Assembly (NCBI RefSeq): GCF_003264365.1
Contig: NZ_PYAK01000001.1
Location: 1 to 64,000 of the forward strand
Length of the DNA: 64,000 nt
From: Micromonospora noduli
Lineage (GTDB): Bacteria > Actinomycetota > Actinomycetes > Mycobacteriales > Micromonosporaceae
Reading direction: 5' to 3'
Position 1 is the first letter of the stretch. The number at the start of each line of letters is the position of its first letter. Both the position numbers and the translations under genes were made by a program. Below the pieces are notes generated by a model that was not told where the DNA came from, ran no database searches, and worked only from the letters and a program-made list of their open reading frames with translations. Below are positions 42,217 to 51,602 of this stretch, in pieces.

Positions 42217-44400
42217 CTAGCGCTTGAACAGACGGGGCGCCAGGTCGATGAGGTTCTTCTGCCACACGTCCCAGCCGTGCGGCCCGGGGGTGACCCCGTC
42301 GAACTCGTAGCGGATACCGAGGTTGTCCAACGTGGTCAGCGATGCCATGAAGCTCGGGTACACGAAGTCGGTCTGGTCACCGACGTAGAGGCGCAGCATC
42401 TTGGTGCCGTTGTTGATCGCCGCCACGTCGACACCGGTGCCGCTGCCGAAACCGGCCGAGAACGCGGCGACGTAGGCGAACTCGCCCGGATAGGCCCGCA
42501 GCACCCCGAACGCCTGTCCGCCGCCCATCGACAGGCCGGCGAGGGCCTGCTGCGACGGATCGCTGGAGATGTTGTAGCGGGCACGGGCCGTCGGAACGAT
42601 GTTCTCCCGCAACTCGCTGTTGAAGTTCGACGAGTTGCCGTTGCCCATCACGACGACCATCGGCGTGAGGTCGCCGTCGAGGAACTGATGGTCGAGGATC
42701 TGCTTGGCGCGGCCCATCTCGACCCAGTCCGTGTAGTTCTGGCCGCCGCCGTGCTGGAGGTAGAGGACGGGGTACGGCTGTGCGCGGCCGGGGTCGTACC
42801 CCGGCGGGGTCCAGACCAGGGCGGTCCGGTCCTGGCCGGCCACCGTGCTGGTGTAGGTCATGCTCTCGACCTTCCCGCCACGACCGGCGGGTACGTCCGA
42901 CAGCAGTCGAGCACCCGGCCCCGGGATGAAGAAGGTGCTCCACATCGGTTCGGTGGTGACAGTCGTCGGGTTGGAGGTGTCCTTGACCGCGACCCGGTCC
43001 ACGATCAGCCGGTAGTAGTAGAACCAGGGCTTCAGCGGGCCCACGGTCGCCCGCCACCGGTCGCCGTCGCGGGCCAGCGGCAGTCGCAACCAACTGCCGC
43101 CCGGCGCAACGTTCGCCCAGACCGTGACGTGCTGAGCGTCAGTGAAGTCCGTGGTGGTCTCGAAGGTGACGAACCCGTCCTCGCTGACGAAGGGCGTCGG
43201 GGTGGTGCCGGCCGGCGGCGGGGTGAACTCCCGCTTGAGCGGCTGGTGACCGGGGCTCGGCCCGTGGTCGGCCACGTGCCGGAACAACCGCGGCACGAAG
43301 TCGACGAGGTTCTCCTGCCAGGTGGTCCAGGTCGCGCCACCGTCGGGGTTGACTCCGTCGAACTCGAACCGGACGTCGGCCCGACCCAACGCCTTCGTCA
43401 GCCGGTAGGTGGTGTTGTATGCGGGATCGGTGACGTTACCGGTGTACAGGCGCAGCAGCTTGACGCTGTGGTTGATCGATTTAGCGTCCTTGCGGTCGAT
43501 CTCCGGAGCCGAGGTGCCCGAGAACGAACCGACGTGACCGAACTGACCCGGCTTGGTGAGCGTGGCCCGTAGCGCCTGCGTGCCGCCGTCGGACACACCC
43601 GCGATCGCCTGGTGCGCCGGATCGCGAAGGACCCGGTAGTTGTCGGTGACCGCCTTCCGGAGGTCCTTCAACTCCCTGTCGTCCGAGGCATCGGCGTTGT
43701 TGATCACCACCACCATCGGGCTCATGGCGCCAGCGGCGGAGAGGTTGTCGAGGATCTGCTTGGATCGGCCGAGGTCGAGCCAGTCGGTGGCGGCCACAGC
43801 GTCGCCCGACTGCAGGAAGAGCGCCGGGTATCCCTTCGGGCCCTTGGCCGCGTAACCCGGTGGCGTCCAGACCAGGGCGGAGCGCTGCGCGTTCCTGGTC
43901 CGATAGCTCAGCGTCTCGATCTTTCCGCCGGTGCCGGCTGGCGCGTCGAGCAGCCACCGCGCCGAGTCCCCCGCGACGAGGAAGGTGCTCAGGAGCGGGT
44001 TGGACGCGACACTGGTGCTGTTCGTCGGGTCCTTGATGGTTTTGGTGTCGTCGGCAGTGAGCTGGTAGTTGTACAGCCCGGGCTCCAACGCGCCGAGAAC
44101 ACCCGACCACACGTCACCCCGACGGGTCAGACCGAACTCCGCCCAGCTGGCCGACGGACCGAAGTTTCCCTCGACGACGACCTGCGAGACGGTGCCCAGG
44201 TTCTCCTGGACGTACGCCGCCGGGACGGCGAACGTGGCGTAGCGGTCCGCGGAGACGTTCAGCCACGGCGTGTCCGCCGCGGCTGGTTGCGGCGCGATGA
44301 GCACCGCCGCGGTGGCGATGACCCCGGCGGTGAACGCCGCCGAGAGCCGCCGGCGTACGCCCAGACGGCGTAAGCGCCCGTGATACTGTTCGGTAGTCAC
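42217..44400 (-). CDS. secreted two-domain CE1-like esterase, first domain degenerate
   Basis: This 727-residue secreted protein (signal peptide to about residue 43) is made of two similar halves, each an early-set beta domain plus an alpha/beta esterase of the Esterase-D/XynZ type. The second half has a complete set: oxyanion HGGG (550-553), nucleophile Ser624 in GLSMGG, Asp near 675-678 and His708 in TPGPHGW. The first half keeps Ser270 (GVSDGG) but has SGD in place of HGGG and lacks the His (NPDGGATW), so it is probably inactive. Such enzymes cut feruloyl or acetyl groups from xylan. The gene heads the minus-strand transporter/IlvD run. Confidence 0.9.
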   Translation of the reverse strand: MTTEQYHGRLRRLGVRRRLSAAFTAGVIATAAVLIAPQPAAADTPWLNVSADRYATFAVPAAYVQENLGTVSQVVVEGNFGPSASWAEFGLTRRGDVWSGVLGALEPGLYNYQLTADDTKTIKDPTNSTSVASNPLLSTFLVAGDSARWLLDAPAGTGGKIETLSYRTRNAQRSALVWTPPGYAAKGPKGYPALFLQSGDAVAATDWLDLGRSKQILDNLSAAGAMSPMVVVINNADASDDRELKDLRKAVTDNYRVLRDPAHQAIAGVSDGGTQALRATLTKPGQFGHVGSFSGTSAPEIDRKDAKSINHSVKLLRLYTGNVTDPAYNTTYRLTKALGRADVRFEFDGVNPDGGATWTTWQENLVDFVPRLFRHVADHGPSPGHQPLKREFTPPPAGTTPTPFVSEDGFVTFETTTDFTDAQHVTVWANVAPGGSWLRLPLARDGDRWRATVGPLKPWFYYYRLIVDRVAVKDTSNPTTVTTEPMWSTFFIPGPGARLLSDVPAGRGGKVESMTYTSTVAGQDRTALVWTPPGYDPGRAQPYPVLYLQHGGGQNYTDWVEMGRAKQILDHQFLDGDLTPMVVVMGNGNSSNFNSELRENIVPTARARYNISSDPSQQALAGLSMGGGQAFGVLRAYPGEFAYVAAFSAGFGSGTGVDVAAINNGTKMLRLYVGDQTDFVYPSFMASLTTLDNLGIRYEFDGVTPGPHGWDVWQKNLIDLAPRLFKR

Positions 44401-44521
44401 ACTCCACTCCTTTCATGTGCCGGCAGCGGACGCGACCCGACTGACCGGCGCAAATCAACTGTGGATCTGGCCGTTTGTGCTGTGTGCACCTCCTTCAGGC
44501 TGCTGCCACGGGCACATCTGA

Positions 44522-44549
44522 CCTGATCGCTTCGTCGGGAGCGATCAGG
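44522..44549 (-). terminator. terminator after LacI-family gene
   Basis: CCTGATCGCT and AGCGATCAGG form a perfect 10-bp stem with an 8-base loop, 22 bases after the stop of the LacI gene. Confidence 0.8.
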
Positions 44550-44571
44550 CCTGCGCGCCCATGGGCTGATG

Positions 44572-45594
44572 TCATGGTCGTGCCGCGCTCTTCGGTGGTG
44601 CGGTCGAGTCGCGCACGACGAGGCTGGTCGGAAGCACGATCTGGCTCGGCTCGTCCCACTCGCCGGTCACCAGTGACTTCAGCATCCGCGCGGCTTCGTA
44701 CCCGAGCTGGTACATCGACTGGTCCACAGTGGTCAGACCCGGCTGGGTCAGCGCCGACTCGGGGATGTTGTCAAACCCCACGACGGACAGGTCCCCCGGC
44801 ACCGAGAACCCCAACTCCCTGGCGACCTCCAGAACCTTGAGGGCCATCCCGTCGCTCGCCGCGAAGATCGCCGACGGCGGGTCCGGTCGTTGCAGCAGGA
44901 CGCGCGCCAGCGGAGTTGCCGACTCGGGGTTGAAATCTCCCCGGCCGATCAGCGTCGGGTCGACCGGAACCCCGGCGGCGGTCAGCGCGGCCCGGTAGCC
45001 CTCCTCCCGCGACCAGGCCGAGGCCAGGCTGTCGCGGCCGGCGATGAACCCGATGCGCCGATGACCCAGGCCGAGCAGGTGCTCGACAGCGGTGGTGGCG
45101 CCCGTGAGGTTGTCGGAAATCACCGAGGGCCCCGTCGAGCCCCGCACCGGGTCGATGGCCACGACCGGCGTCCGGCTCCGGACCTCGCCCCAGGGCGTGA
45201 CGACGATGCACCCGTCGGTGAGAGTGCCCGACAGGCGGGTCAGGTGCCGCTGCTCCCAACCCTCCGAATACGACCCGTAGAGGTCGCTGTTGGCGTAGAT
45301 GATCAGATCGAAGCCCGAGCGGCTCAGCGCTTTCATCACGCCCTTGAGCACTTCCGCCGTGTACGACTGGAAGCTGTGCGCCACGAGGCCCAGAACGTTG
45401 GTGCGGCTGCGCCGAAGGCTGGTGGCCACCAGGCTCGACTCGTAGCCGAGATGCTCGATGGCGGAGCGCACCTGAGCGACTGTGCGAGCGCTGACGCCGT
45501 AATGCCCGTTGACGACGCGCGAGACGGTGGCTGTGGAAACGCCAGCAGCCCGGGCGACATCACTCATTGTTACCGGCGCATTGACTTCAATCAT
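44572..45594 (-). CDS. LacI-family sugar regulator
   Basis: This 340-residue repressor, counted from ATG 45594 (a TTG at 45615 is in frame), has HTH and hinge VTMSDVARAAGVSTATVSRVVNGHYGVSARTVAQVRSAIEHLGYESSLVATSLR and a sugar-binding sensor (LVAHSFQSYTAEVLKGV, FAASDGMALKVLEVA, SVVGFDNIPES). It lies downstream of the GH3 gene on the same strand. The motif CGATTACG / CGGTTACGTT occurs in its own promoter region and again between the GH3 and GH51 genes, so it probably represses itself and both glycosidases. Confidence 0.93.
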   Translation of the reverse strand: MIEVNAPVTMSDVARAAGVSTATVSRVVNGHYGVSARTVAQVRSAIEHLGYESSLVATSLRRSRTNVLGLVAHSFQSYTAEVLKGVMKALSRSGFDLIIYANSDLYGSYSEGWEQRHLTRLSGTLTDGCIVVTPWGEVRSRTPVVAIDPVRGSTGPSVISDNLTGATTAVEHLLGLGHRRIGFIAGRDSLASAWSREEGYRAALTAAGVPVDPTLIGRGDFNPESATPLARVLLQRPDPPSAIFAASDGMALKVLEVARELGFSVPGDLSVVGFDNIPESALTQPGLTTVDQSMYQLGYEAARMLKSLVTGEWDEPSQIVLPTSLVVRDSTAPPKSAARP

Positions 45595-45622
45595 GCCGCT
45601 CTCTCTGGACTGCAATCGTTAT

Positions 45623-45670
45623 CGGTTACGTTTCCAGGATGTTGCCAACGTAACTGAGAACGATTACGAA
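45623..45670. promoter_or_regulatory. LacI-type operator half-sites upstream of lacI gene
   Basis: CGGTTACGTT (45623-45632) and CGATTACGAA (45661-45670), together with CCAACGTAAC between them, share the core of the motif found at 48360-48400. They lie 30-75 bases upstream of the LacI start and fit autoregulation. The rest of the gap to the GH3 stop (45671-45881) shows nothing clear. Confidence 0.55.
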
Positions 45671-45881
45671 CACAAGACCTCTTGGTCCTTACGCGACTGC
45701 CCGACAGGACGTCCTATCTGGACGATCACAAGAGTGCGATTGACCCTCGGACGCCGTTGCGAATAACGCAATCGCATCCTCCGCCGAGGGTCGAAGTGGG
45801 GCCCGTTTCCGCGCCGGCGCCACCCGTTGACAACAGGACGGCACGCTCCGTCAAGAACCATTCCCTGACCCGGGTGAACGC

Positions 45882-48254
45882 TCACACCTGCCGGACTTCG
45901 GTGGTCCCGGTAAAGACCTTCGAGGTCGGCCGGTCCGGGTCCGCACTGATGACGAAAGTGCCGGCGTGGGTGTGGTCGGCAGCCGAGAAGCCGACGTACA
46001 CCTCGATCTGCCCGGCCTCCACGGCGTAGGCCATGCTCCGGTCGTAGAAACCGAGCTGGCCGGTGGGGAGCGCGAACCGCACCGCCACCCGCTGGCCGGC
46101 GGCGGCCTCGACGCGGGCGAAGGCCTTCAGCTCCAGCACCGGCCGGGTGATCGTGGCCTGCGGGTCGCGGACGTAGAGCTGCACGACCTGCTCCCCCGCC
46201 CGGTGTCCGGTGTTGGTGAGCGTGACCTCGACACCGACGCTGTCCCCGGCGCGGACCTCGGCGCTCTCCACCGTGGCGTCCTCGATCGCGAACGAGGTGT
46301 ACCCGAGGCCGTGGCCGAAGACGTATCGCGGCGCGACCGGCGAATCCACGTAGTCGCCGTGCCAGTGTGACCGCCCGCCGGACACCTTGTGGCCGTAGAA
46401 GACGGGGATCTGGCCCACGCCGCGGGGGTACGAGATCGGCAGCTTTCCGCTCGGGTTGACCTCACCGAGGAGCACCTCGGCGATCGCCTGCGCCCCGGTC
46501 TCCCCCGGCAACCAGGCCATCAGCACCGCGGCGCACTGCTCGTGCAGGAAGTCACTGCCCACGGGTCGGCCGGCGACGAGCACCGCCACGACGGGTGTGC
46601 CGGTGGCGACGACGGCACGGACCAGCTCTTCCTGCACGCCCGGCAGGTCCAGACTGGACCGGTCCCGCGACTCGCCCGTGGTGGCCCCGGGCGTCAGCCC
46701 CGAGCGGTCCCCCAGGACCAGCACCGCGACGTCGGCGGCCGCGGCGGCCGCGACCGCCTCGGCGAACCCCTCGGTCGACGGGTCGAGCACGTCGCAGCCC
46801 GGGGCGAAGCGCAGCCGGTCGCCCAGCCGCGCCGCGAGTTCGTTTCGCACCGTCGGCACACCGTCGGTGCTCTCGTCGATCTCCAGATCGTCGGGGATCG
46901 TCATCATCTCGCCGAGCAGGCCGCGCCGCTTGCGCGCCTCGACCAACGCCTCGATGTGGGCCGCGAACGAGTAGTCACCGAGCAGGTGCCGGGCGTCGTC
47001 GGCGTTCGGGCCGATGAGAGCGACAGTTCCGGTTCCCGCGAGCAGCGGCAGGACGCCGTCGTTCTTGAGCAGGACGAGGCTGCGGCGGGCGATCTCCAGC
47101 GCCACGTTCCGGTGCCGCTCGGCGTTCGCCGACGTCGCGGCCGCGTCCTCGTCGACGTACGGGTTCTCGAAGAGCCCGAGTTCAACCTTGTGCCGAAGGA
47201 CCCGTGCGACCGCCTCGTCGAGCCGGGCCTCGCTGACCTCGCCGGCGTCCAGGGCGTGGGTGAGGGCGTCCGCGTACGCGTCCGTCGCCGGAAGCTCGAC
47301 GTCCACGCCCGCGTCGAGGCCCACCGTCGCGGCCTGCTGCTTGTCCTGCGCGAAGTGGTGGTACGAGTGGAGATCGTTGACGGCGAAGTAGTCAGAGACC
47401 ACGCTGCCCGTGAAGCCCCACTGCCCACGCAGGACGTCGGCGAGGAGCTCGCGGTTGGCATGGCACGGGACGCCGTCGAGCTCGTGGTAGCCGGCCATCA
47501 CCGACTGGAGCCCGCCGTCGCGGACCGCCGCCTCGAACGGATACAGGTACACCTCGCGTAGCAGACGCGGCGGCAGGTGGGCCGGCGCCCAGTTCAGCCC
47601 ACCCTCGGACGCCCCGTAGCCGACGAAGTGCTTGGCGGTGGCGAGGACGCCGTCGTTCAGGTCGGCGCCCTGCAGGCCCCGGACGAACGCCACCCCCATC
47701 CGGGACACCAGGTACGGGTCCTCGCCGTAGGTCTCCTCGGTCCGGCCCCACCGTGGGTCGCGCACCACGTCCAGCACCGGCGAGAGCCCCTGGTGGCTTC
47801 CCATGGCACGCATCTGTGCGCGAACGGCGTCCGCCAGCTGCCGATTCAGCTCCGGCGCCCAGGTGCTCGCGACGCCGATCGCCTGCGGGAAGATGGTCGC
47901 CTCGCGGGCCATCACCCCCGAGCAGACCTCCTCGTGCACGATCGCCGGGATCCCCAGCCGGGTCTCGCTGACCAGGAAACGCTGGATCGCGTTGGCGGCC
48001 CGCGCCACCTGCGCTGCCTTCAGGCTGGTCGCGCCCGCGACACGGGTCACGTGCCCCAGGCCGTGTCGAAGGATCGGCCGGGCCCGCTCCGCCGCGAACC
48101 GTCCGCCCTCCAGCAGTGTGAACGCCCACGTGCTGCCCAGTTGCGCGAGCTTCTCCTCGCGGGTCATCCGGGCCAGCAGATCCGCCACCCGTTGGTCGAC
48201 GGGCGCTGTCGCATCCGCGTAGGTCGCCTCGATCTCCGGCTCAACAGTGGTCAC
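45882..48254 (-). CDS. GH3 beta-xylosidase/beta-glucosidase
   Basis: This 790-residue GH3 enzyme has the (beta/alpha)8 domain (DPRWGRTEETYGEDPYL, LATAKHFVGYG), the nucleophile Asp in SVVSDYFAVNDLH, the alpha/beta sandwich (VAVLVLGDRSGL, MAWLPGETGAQAIAEVLLGEVNPSGKLPIS) and a fibronectin-III-like C-terminal domain. No signal peptide is present, so it should act inside the cell on imported oligosaccharides. GH3 enzymes of this length include xylosidases, arabinosidases and glucosidases; the arabinoxylan setting favours xylosidase. It is divergent from the GH51 gene across shared LacI-type sites. Confidence 0.93.
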   Translation of the reverse strand: MTTVEPEIEATYADATAPVDQRVADLLARMTREEKLAQLGSTWAFTLLEGGRFAAERARPILRHGLGHVTRVAGATSLKAAQVARAANAIQRFLVSETRLGIPAIVHEEVCSGVMAREATIFPQAIGVASTWAPELNRQLADAVRAQMRAMGSHQGLSPVLDVVRDPRWGRTEETYGEDPYLVSRMGVAFVRGLQGADLNDGVLATAKHFVGYGASEGGLNWAPAHLPPRLLREVYLYPFEAAVRDGGLQSVMAGYHELDGVPCHANRELLADVLRGQWGFTGSVVSDYFAVNDLHSYHHFAQDKQQAATVGLDAGVDVELPATDAYADALTHALDAGEVSEARLDEAVARVLRHKVELGLFENPYVDEDAAATSANAERHRNVALEIARRSLVLLKNDGVLPLLAGTGTVALIGPNADDARHLLGDYSFAAHIEALVEARKRRGLLGEMMTIPDDLEIDESTDGVPTVRNELAARLGDRLRFAPGCDVLDPSTEGFAEAVAAAAAADVAVLVLGDRSGLTPGATTGESRDRSSLDLPGVQEELVRAVVATGTPVVAVLVAGRPVGSDFLHEQCAAVLMAWLPGETGAQAIAEVLLGEVNPSGKLPISYPRGVGQIPVFYGHKVSGGRSHWHGDYVDSPVAPRYVFGHGLGYTSFAIEDATVESAEVRAGDSVGVEVTLTNTGHRAGEQVVQLYVRDPQATITRPVLELKAFARVEAAAGQRVAVRFALPTGQLGFYDRSMAYAVEAGQIEVYVGFSAADHTHAGTFVISADPDRPTSKVFTGTTEVRQV

Positions 48255-48356
48255 CCGGTCACCCCAATCACCGCGACAAGCTGGTCTTTCGGCCGGGGCG
48301 GCAGGACCCGTGGGGGATGCCGGCCAGACATTGATCCAGATGCCGTGTTCCCTTAC

Positions 48357-48400
48357 GTAAACGTAATCGGTAACGTTTACATAGATCGAGAACGTAATCG
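48357..48400. promoter_or_regulatory. LacI-type operators between GH3 and GH51 genes
   Basis: GTAAACGT-N8-ACGTTTAC (48357-48380) is a perfect spaced inverted repeat. AACGTAATCG occurs twice, at 48360 and 48391, 31 bases apart. The reverse complement, CGATTACGTT, matches the sites before the LacI gene at 44572. The position between the two divergent glycosidases fits joint repression. Confidence 0.7.
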
Positions 48401-48539
48401 AAGACGATCACCTTGTCCAGAGCTCACAGTGCCTCCACCACCCCCCCGGTCCCGGCGTTCGGGCAGTGCCGCCGGCGTCGGACCTGCACGAAGGGAGCCA
48501 GCCCTGAACACCCACCCCGACAGCACGCCGGAGAACGAC

Positions 48540-50063
48540 GTGCACACGGCCCGCCTGACAGTGGACCCCCGCCGACGCGTCGCGCCGGTGCCGCGTCGGC
48601 TCTTCGGCTCGTTCGTGGAGCACCTGGGTCGCTGCGTCTACAACGGAATCTACGAGCCGGGGCACCCGACGGCCGACGCCGACGGCTTCCGGGGCGACGT
48701 CCTCGCGCTGGTGCGCGAGTTGGGCGTCACCACGGTCCGCTATCCCGGCGGCAACTTCGTCTCCTCCTACCGCTGGGAGGACGGCGTTGGCCCGGTCGAC
48801 AAACGGCCGGCGAGGCTCGACCTCGCCTGGCACAGCCTGGAGACCAACGCGTTCGGGCTCGACGAGTTCATGCGGTGGGTCGGCAAGGCCGGCGTGGATC
48901 CGATCATGGCGGTCAACCTCGGCACCCGTGGCACCGCCGAGGCCGTAGACCTGCTCGAGTACGCCAATCACCGCGGCGGGAGCCACCTCGCCGACCAGCG
49001 CCGCGACAACGGCGCTGTCGATCCGTACGGGATCAAGCTGTGGTGCCTGGGCAACGAGATGGACGGCCCGTGGCAGGTGGGTCAGCGCAGCGCGACCGAG
49101 TACGGCCGGCTCGCGGCGCAGACGGCGAAGGCCATGCGCCGCTTCGATCCCGATCTCGAACTCGTCGCCTGCGGCTCCTCACACCTCGGTATGCCGACCT
49201 TCGGCAGCTGGGAGCGTGACGTGCTGACCGAGGCGTACGACGACGTCGACCTGATCTCGCTGCACGCGTACTACCAGCCGGTCGACGACGACCTGGCCAG
49301 CTTCCTCGCCTCGGCCGAGGACATGGACAGGTACATCGACGCCGTCACCGGCATCGCCGACTCGGTCGGAGCGATCCGTCGGTCGACCAAGAAGATCATG
49401 ATTGCGTTCGACGAGTGGAACGTCTGGTACCAGTCCGCCGCCCCGTCCACGCCGCCGAGCGGCGAGGACTGGCCGGTCGCGCCGCCGCTGCTGGAGGATC
49501 ACTACAGCGTGGCCGACGCGGTCGTCGTCGGAGGTCTGCTCATCAGCCTGCTGCGGCACAGCGACCGGGTGAGCGCGGCCTGCCAGGCCCAACTGGTCAA
49601 CGTCATCGCGCCGATCATGACCGAGACCGGCGGCGCGGCCTGGCGGCAGACCATCTTCCATCCCTTCGCCCGCACCGCCCGGCACGCTCAGGGCACCGTG
49701 TTGGACGTGCTGCGCGAGGGCAGCACGACGACCACCGACCGCTACGGTGAGGTCGACGCGGTCGACGCGGTCTCCACCTGGGACGACATCACCGAGGAGA
49801 TGACCGTCTTCCTCGTCAACCGCGCCCTCGACACTCCGGCCGAGGTGACCATCGACGTCGCCGGCGCGCAGGTCAGCGACATCATCGAGTGCGTCACCGT
49901 CGGCGGCGCCGACCTGCACGCCAAGAACACCGCCGACGGTCCGGACCACGCCGCGCCGCGACCCAACGACACGGCCCGCGGCGCCGACGCCAGCGTCCAG
50001 CTGACTCTTCCGCCGGCGTCCTGGACGATGCTGCGCCTGCGCGCCATCGACACGACCCCGTGA
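48540..50063 (+). CDS. GH51 alpha-L-arabinofuranosidase
   Basis: This 507-residue intracellular GH51 enzyme has the opening RRLFGSFVEHLGRCVYNGIYEPGHP and RYPGGNFVSSYRWEDGVGP. The acid/base is Glu173 in CLGNEMDGPW and the nucleophile Glu292 in AFDEWNVWY. It releases terminal arabinofuranose from arabinoxylan-derived oligosaccharides. The start is uncertain: GTG 48540 after GGAGA gives the family's usual N-terminus; a CTG at 48504 behind AAGGGAG would add 12 residues. No signal peptide. It is divergent from GH3 and followed by a strong hairpin. Confidence 0.94.
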   Translation: MHTARLTVDPRRRVAPVPRRLFGSFVEHLGRCVYNGIYEPGHPTADADGFRGDVLALVRELGVTTVRYPGGNFVSSYRWEDGVGPVDKRPARLDLAWHSLETNAFGLDEFMRWVGKAGVDPIMAVNLGTRGTAEAVDLLEYANHRGGSHLADQRRDNGAVDPYGIKLWCLGNEMDGPWQVGQRSATEYGRLAAQTAKAMRRFDPDLELVACGSSHLGMPTFGSWERDVLTEAYDDVDLISLHAYYQPVDDDLASFLASAEDMDRYIDAVTGIADSVGAIRRSTKKIMIAFDEWNVWYQSAAPSTPPSGEDWPVAPPLLEDHYSVADAVVVGGLLISLLRHSDRVSAACQAQLVNVIAPIMTETGGAAWRQTIFHPFARTARHAQGTVLDVLREGSTTTTDRYGEVDAVDAVSTWDDITEEMTVFLVNRALDTPAEVTIDVAGAQVSDIIECVTVGGADLHAKNTADGPDHAAPRPNDTARGADASVQLTLPPASWTMLRLRAIDTTP

Positions 50064-50089
50064 CCGGCTGACGAACGGTCCCGGACGTG

Positions 50090-50136
50090 CCCCGGCCGCG
50101 CACACCCTGGCAATCACCAGGGGTGCGCGGCCGGGG
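50090..50136. terminator. strong terminator after GH51 gene
   Basis: A stem of about 20 bp (CCCCGGCCGCGCACACCCTGG against its complement with one bulged A) and a 6-base loop start 26 bases after the GH51 stop. Confidence 0.85.
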
Positions 50137-50174
50137 GCTTCCCCACCACAGGGAGTACGGGATCCAGCCTGTTG

Positions 50175-50354
50175 TTACCGGGCGTCGACGGGATCGCTGT
50201 CAGAGTCGTTGAAGAGCTTGTCGCCCCGGTAGCGGGCGACCACCGGCGCGGTCAGCTCACCACTGACGGTCTTCTTCAGCCGGGCGACGCCGTGGTGCAC
50301 CGGGGCCGACCCGAGGTGCCTGTCACCCGCGTAGAAGTCGACAGTCGTGGGTGA
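50175..50354 (-). pseudogene. C-terminal Ig-like fragment of interrupted secreted protein
   Basis: These 59 codons, in frame behind TnpB, encode the end of a bacterial Ig-like (Big_3_5) domain, as found at the C-terminus of many secreted actinobacterial glycosidases. The matching N-terminal piece is a signal peptide at 51623-51781. The middle of the gene is missing, so insertion was accompanied or followed by deletion. The original enzyme cannot be named; the setting suggests a polysaccharide-active one. Confidence 0.7.
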
Positions 50355-51602
50355 ACGCTTGACGTCCTCTCTGCCCTGGAGGGCGGAGATTCCGGTCTGC
50401 TGCGCCCCCGAAGGGGCAAGCTCCCGGCGGGTTACCGCTTCGCCGCGCGGTGCCGGCACGGGTGCCGGTCTTACCTGCGCTCCACGGTCGTTGAGGTCCG
50501 CCCGTCCGGCGGCCCTGATGTTCTTGGCGGCGTTCACGTCTCGGTCGTGCAGGCTGCCGCATGGGCAGCCCCACGTCCGGACGTTGAGCGCCATCTTATC
50601 GTTGATCCGGCCGCAGTCCGAGCACATGCGCGTCGACGGAAAGAACCGATCTACCCGAGCGAAGGTGCGCCCGCGCCGGGCGGCCTTGTACTCCAGCATG
50701 GCCGCGAACTGCGACCACCCAGCGTCGTGCACCGACTTCGCCAACCGTGTCCGGGCGAGACCAGCCACGCACAGGTCCTCGACGAACACCGCTTGGTTGT
50801 CGCGGATGATCTGCGTCGAAAGCTTGTGCTGCCAGTCCCGCCGGGTGTCGGCCACCTTCGCGTGCGGGCGGGCGACCTTCCGGACAGCCTTCTTGCGGTT
50901 GTTGCTGCCCCGCTGCTTGCGGGACAAGCCCTGCTGCAACCGGCGCAGCTTGCGGGCTGCACGGCGCAGGAACTTCGGCGCGCTCACCTTCGTCCCGTCG
51001 GACATCACTGCGAAGTGCGTCAACCCCAGGTCGATGCCGACCTCCGAGTCCAGCTCGGGCAACGGCTGGTCGGCGGTCTGCACCACGAACGAGGCGAAGT
51101 GCCGACCGGCGGCGTCCCGGACCACCGTCACCGACGTCGGCGCAGCCGGCAGCTCCCGCGACCAACGGACTTCCAGATCGCCGATCTTCGGCAGCCGCAG
51201 TCGACCGTTGTCGAGGATCTTGAACCGGGCGTTGGCGGTGAACCGGACGGCCTGCCGGCTGTCCTTGCGGGACCGGAACCGGGGAGCGGCGACCTTGCGA
51301 CCCTTGCGCATGCCCGACAGCGAGGCGAAGAAGGCGCGGTACGCAGTGTTCAGGTCAGCGAGGGCCTGCTGCAACACCACCGATGACACCTCGCCCAGCC
51401 ACGCCCGCTCCGGGGTCAACTTGGCCACGGTAACCCGCTTGGACAACTCGGCGTCCGTCGGATACGGCAGGCCAGCCTCGTGTGCTTCCTGTCGCACGCG
51501 CAGCCCGTCGTTGAACACCACCCGCGCGCACCCGAACGCCTTCGCCAGCGCCTCACGCTGGGCGGCGTCCGGGTAGAGCCGGTAGTTGTACCGAAGCTGC
51601 AC
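50175..51602 (-). CDS. tnpB: TnpB (IS200/IS605-type RNA-guided nuclease) fused to host Ig-like tail
   Basis: Residues 1 to about 416 are a full TnpB: the helix-turn-helix start (YNYRLYPDAAQREALAKAFG), RuvC Asp191 in GIDLGLTHFAV, Glu275 in VFVEDLCVAGL, a zinc ribbon with CSDC and CPC, and Asp355 in HDRDVNAAKNI. TnpB cuts DNA guided by an RNA from the element's right end. The start is GTG 51602. The frame does not stop at the element end but runs on for 59 residues of bacterial Ig-like sequence (VDFYAGDRHLGSAPV, ARYRGDKLFNDSDSDPV) that must come from the interrupted gene. No TnpA transposase gene is next to it. Confidence 0.93.
   Translation of the reverse strand: MQLRYNYRLYPDAAQREALAKAFGCARVVFNDGLRVRQEAHEAGLPYPTDAELSKRVTVAKLTPERAWLGEVSSVVLQQALADLNTAYRAFFASLSGMRKGRKVAAPRFRSRKDSRQAVRFTANARFKILDNGRLRLPKIGDLEVRWSRELPAAPTSVTVVRDAAGRHFASFVVQTADQPLPELDSEVGIDLGLTHFAVMSDGTKVSAPKFLRRAARKLRRLQQGLSRKQRGSNNRKKAVRKVARPHAKVADTRRDWQHKLSTQIIRDNQAVFVEDLCVAGLARTRLAKSVHDAGWSQFAAMLEYKAARRGRTFARVDRFFPSTRMCSDCGRINDKMALNVRTWGCPCGSLHDRDVNAAKNIRAAGRADLNDRGAQVRPAPVPAPRGEAVTRRELAPSGAQQTGISALQGREDVKRSPTTVDFYAGDRHLGSAPVHHGVARLKKTVSGELTAPVVARYRGDKLFNDSDSDPVDAR
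50357..50388 (-). ncRNA. right-end hairpin, 3' part of predicted omega RNA
   Basis: The hairpin at 50369-50388 and the following GGACGTCAAGC occupy the place where TnpB guide RNAs end. The guide itself would be read from host DNA starting near 50356 (GTTCACCCACGACTGTCGAC). The upstream limit of the RNA, inside tnpB, cannot be set from sequence alone. Confidence 0.55.

Noticed and set aside
47577..48539. Upstream extension of the GH51 frame
   Set aside because: It runs antisense through GH3 and through the LacI-type operator region; the GH51 family's normal N-terminus is at 48540.
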